This document shows positions 21,111 through 21,908 of a stretch of 21,908 nucleotides of DNA, one piece after another. Within the stretch, counting starts at the first letter, position 1, and the number at the start of each line of letters is the position of its first letter. The notes below the pieces were generated by a model that was not told the DNA's origin, made no database searches, and saw nothing but the letters and a program-made list of their open reading frames with translations. The stretch is from JBDNBY01 sp039767595 (GTDB lineage Bacteria > Pseudomonadota > Alphaproteobacteria > Rhodobacterales > Rhodobacteraceae), in contig JBDNBY010000110.1 of assembly GCA_039767595.1 (NCBI GenBank), positions 1 through 21,908 of the forward strand, read 5' to 3'. Position numbers and translations under genes: made by a program.

Positions 21111-21908
21111 TTATGGATTGTCGCGCTCGGCCTCGATGGCGCGCCACTTGGCGACATTGGCGTTATGCTCGCGCAAAGTCTTGGCAAAGACATGCCCGCC
21201 CGTGCCATCGGCGACAAAGAAAATATACTCCGTCGTGGCCGGATTGAGCGCCGCCTCAATCGCCGCTTTGCCTGGATTGGCAATAGGGGTCGGCGGCAGC
21301 CCGTCGATCAAATAGGTGTTATAGGCCGTCGGACGGTTTAGCTCAGAGCGCCGCAATCCGCGCCCCAACGTCCCCTCGCCATTGGTGATGCCATAGATCA
21401 CCGTCGGGTCAGTCTGGAGCCGGATGCCTTTGCGGATACGATTAGAAAAGACAGACGATACGATGCGCCGCTCATCAGCCACAGCAGTCTCTTTTTCAAT
21501 GATGGACGCAAGTATCAGCGCCTCTTTGGGTGTGGTGACCGCCGTTTGATCCGAGCGTGCGGCCCACGCGTCGGCCAAGATCGCCTCTTGGCGGGCCTGC
21601 ATTTGGGCAATCACGTCCGAGCGCGCGGCGCCTGTGACAAATTCATAGCTTTGCGGGGCCAAGCTGCCTTCGGGCGGTACAGAGGAAATCTCGCCAGAGA
21701 GCGCCTCAATCCCCGACAGAGCCTTGACGATTTGCCACGATGTTGCCCCTTCGGCAATCGACACACGGTGGCGCAGGCCGGCCTCGCGCAAAATCGTTTC
21801 AAACCCCTCGGGCGCGTCCTCATTGGCGGCAAAGCGGAACTCTTCGCGCATTTGCGCCGTTGCTGGATCCATCGTGCGATAGGCCGTCATCACGCGCGAG
21901 ACGCCCAC
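21111..21908 (-). CDS. mltG: Endolytic murein transglycosylase MltG (C-terminal part, runs off the window)
   Basis: Membrane-anchored YceG-family enzyme that cuts new glycan strands within the chain and so helps set glycan length near the synthesis machinery. The visible 265 residues are the C-terminal part. The catalytic motif is ALILASIIEKETA, where the glutamate of IIEKET corresponds to E218 of E. coli MltG, followed by SSVFSNRIRKGIRLQTDPTV, DGLPPTPIANPGKAAIEAALNP and FVADGTGGHVFAKTLREHN, all typical. The frame is still open at the window edge, so the membrane anchor and the true start lie outside. A methionine near the edge is internal. It ends 164 bp before the small gene upstream of cysE. 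Confidence 0.96.
   Translation of the reverse strand: MGVSRVMTAYRTMDPATAQMREEFRFAANEDAPEGFETILREAGLRHRVSIAEGATSWQIVKALSGIEALSGEISSVPPEGSLAPQSYEFVTGAARSDVIAQMQARQEAILADAWAARSDQTAVTTPKEALILASIIEKETAVADERRIVSSVFSNRIRKGIRLQTDPTVIYGITNGEGTLGRGLRRSELNRPTAYNTYLIDGLPPTPIANPGKAAIEAALNPATTEYIFFVADGTGGHVFAKTLREHNANVAKWRAIEAERDNP

Noticed and set aside
1..21908. CRISPR array, tRNA genes, insertion sequence or prophage genes
   Set aside because: Looked for repeated spacer units, tRNA-like cloverleaf ends, transposase or phage motifs and found none.

Overview
The window reads as chromosomal housekeeping DNA from an alphaproteobacterium of the order Rhodobacterales, most likely the Roseobacter group. The evidence is a pyruvate dehydrogenase E1-beta with its own N-terminal lipoyl domain, an RF2 gene without the programmed frameshift, a Fur-family protein without the C-terminal CxxC zinc motifs (as in alphaproteobacterial Mur), the zwf-pgl-pgi gene order, and ftsB placed directly before pdhABC. 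Base composition is moderately GC-rich and looks even throughout. I see no tRNA, rRNA, insertion sequence, prophage or CRISPR array, and no sign of recent gene transfer.

Layout. 1-111: the 3' end of an unidentified gene. 143-4861 (minus strand): a drug/metabolite-type exporter, mrcA (PBP1A) and prfB (RF2), closely spaced and co-directional. 4951-7682 (plus): a Fur/Mur-type regulator, a second EamA-family transporter, and eno. A strong two-way terminator palindrome separates eno from the convergent zwf-pgl-pgi operon (minus, 11485-7753). An intergenic region of about 300 bp with two perfect palindromes separates zwf from the divergent tyrS (11787-13037, plus). A second two-way terminator follows tyrS. 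Next come two overlapping cyclophilin genes (minus, one cytoplasmic and one exported), divergent from pgk (14320-15513). A structured 219-bp spacer leads into ftsB, followed by pdhA-pdhB-pdhC (16160-19837). After a third terminator come cysE and an upstream 54-codon small gene (minus), and the window ends inside mltG (minus).

How the genes fit together. Much of the window is central carbon metabolism. Zwf and Pgl take glucose-6-phosphate into the 6-phosphogluconate/Entner-Doudoroff branch. Pgi, Pgk and Eno are glycolytic/gluconeogenic steps. PdhABC turns pyruvate into acetyl-CoA. The Entner-Doudoroff enzymes Edd and Eda and the E3 subunit (Lpd) are not here. A second theme is the cell envelope: PBP1A and MltG make and cut peptidoglycan, and FtsB belongs to the divisome. 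TyrS and RF2 serve translation, and CysE starts cysteine synthesis.

The genes are ordinary. The least explained signals are in the intergenic DNA: a LacI-type palindrome and a second palindrome before zwf; a 20-bp palindrome over the predicted pdhA transcription start; a set of mutually exclusive hairpins and a cluster of GANTC methylation sites between pgk and ftsB; a 10+10 inverted repeat housing a putative promoter before the cyclophilins; and a palindrome in the putative promoter of the small gene before cysE. I do not see a clearly new multi-gene system.
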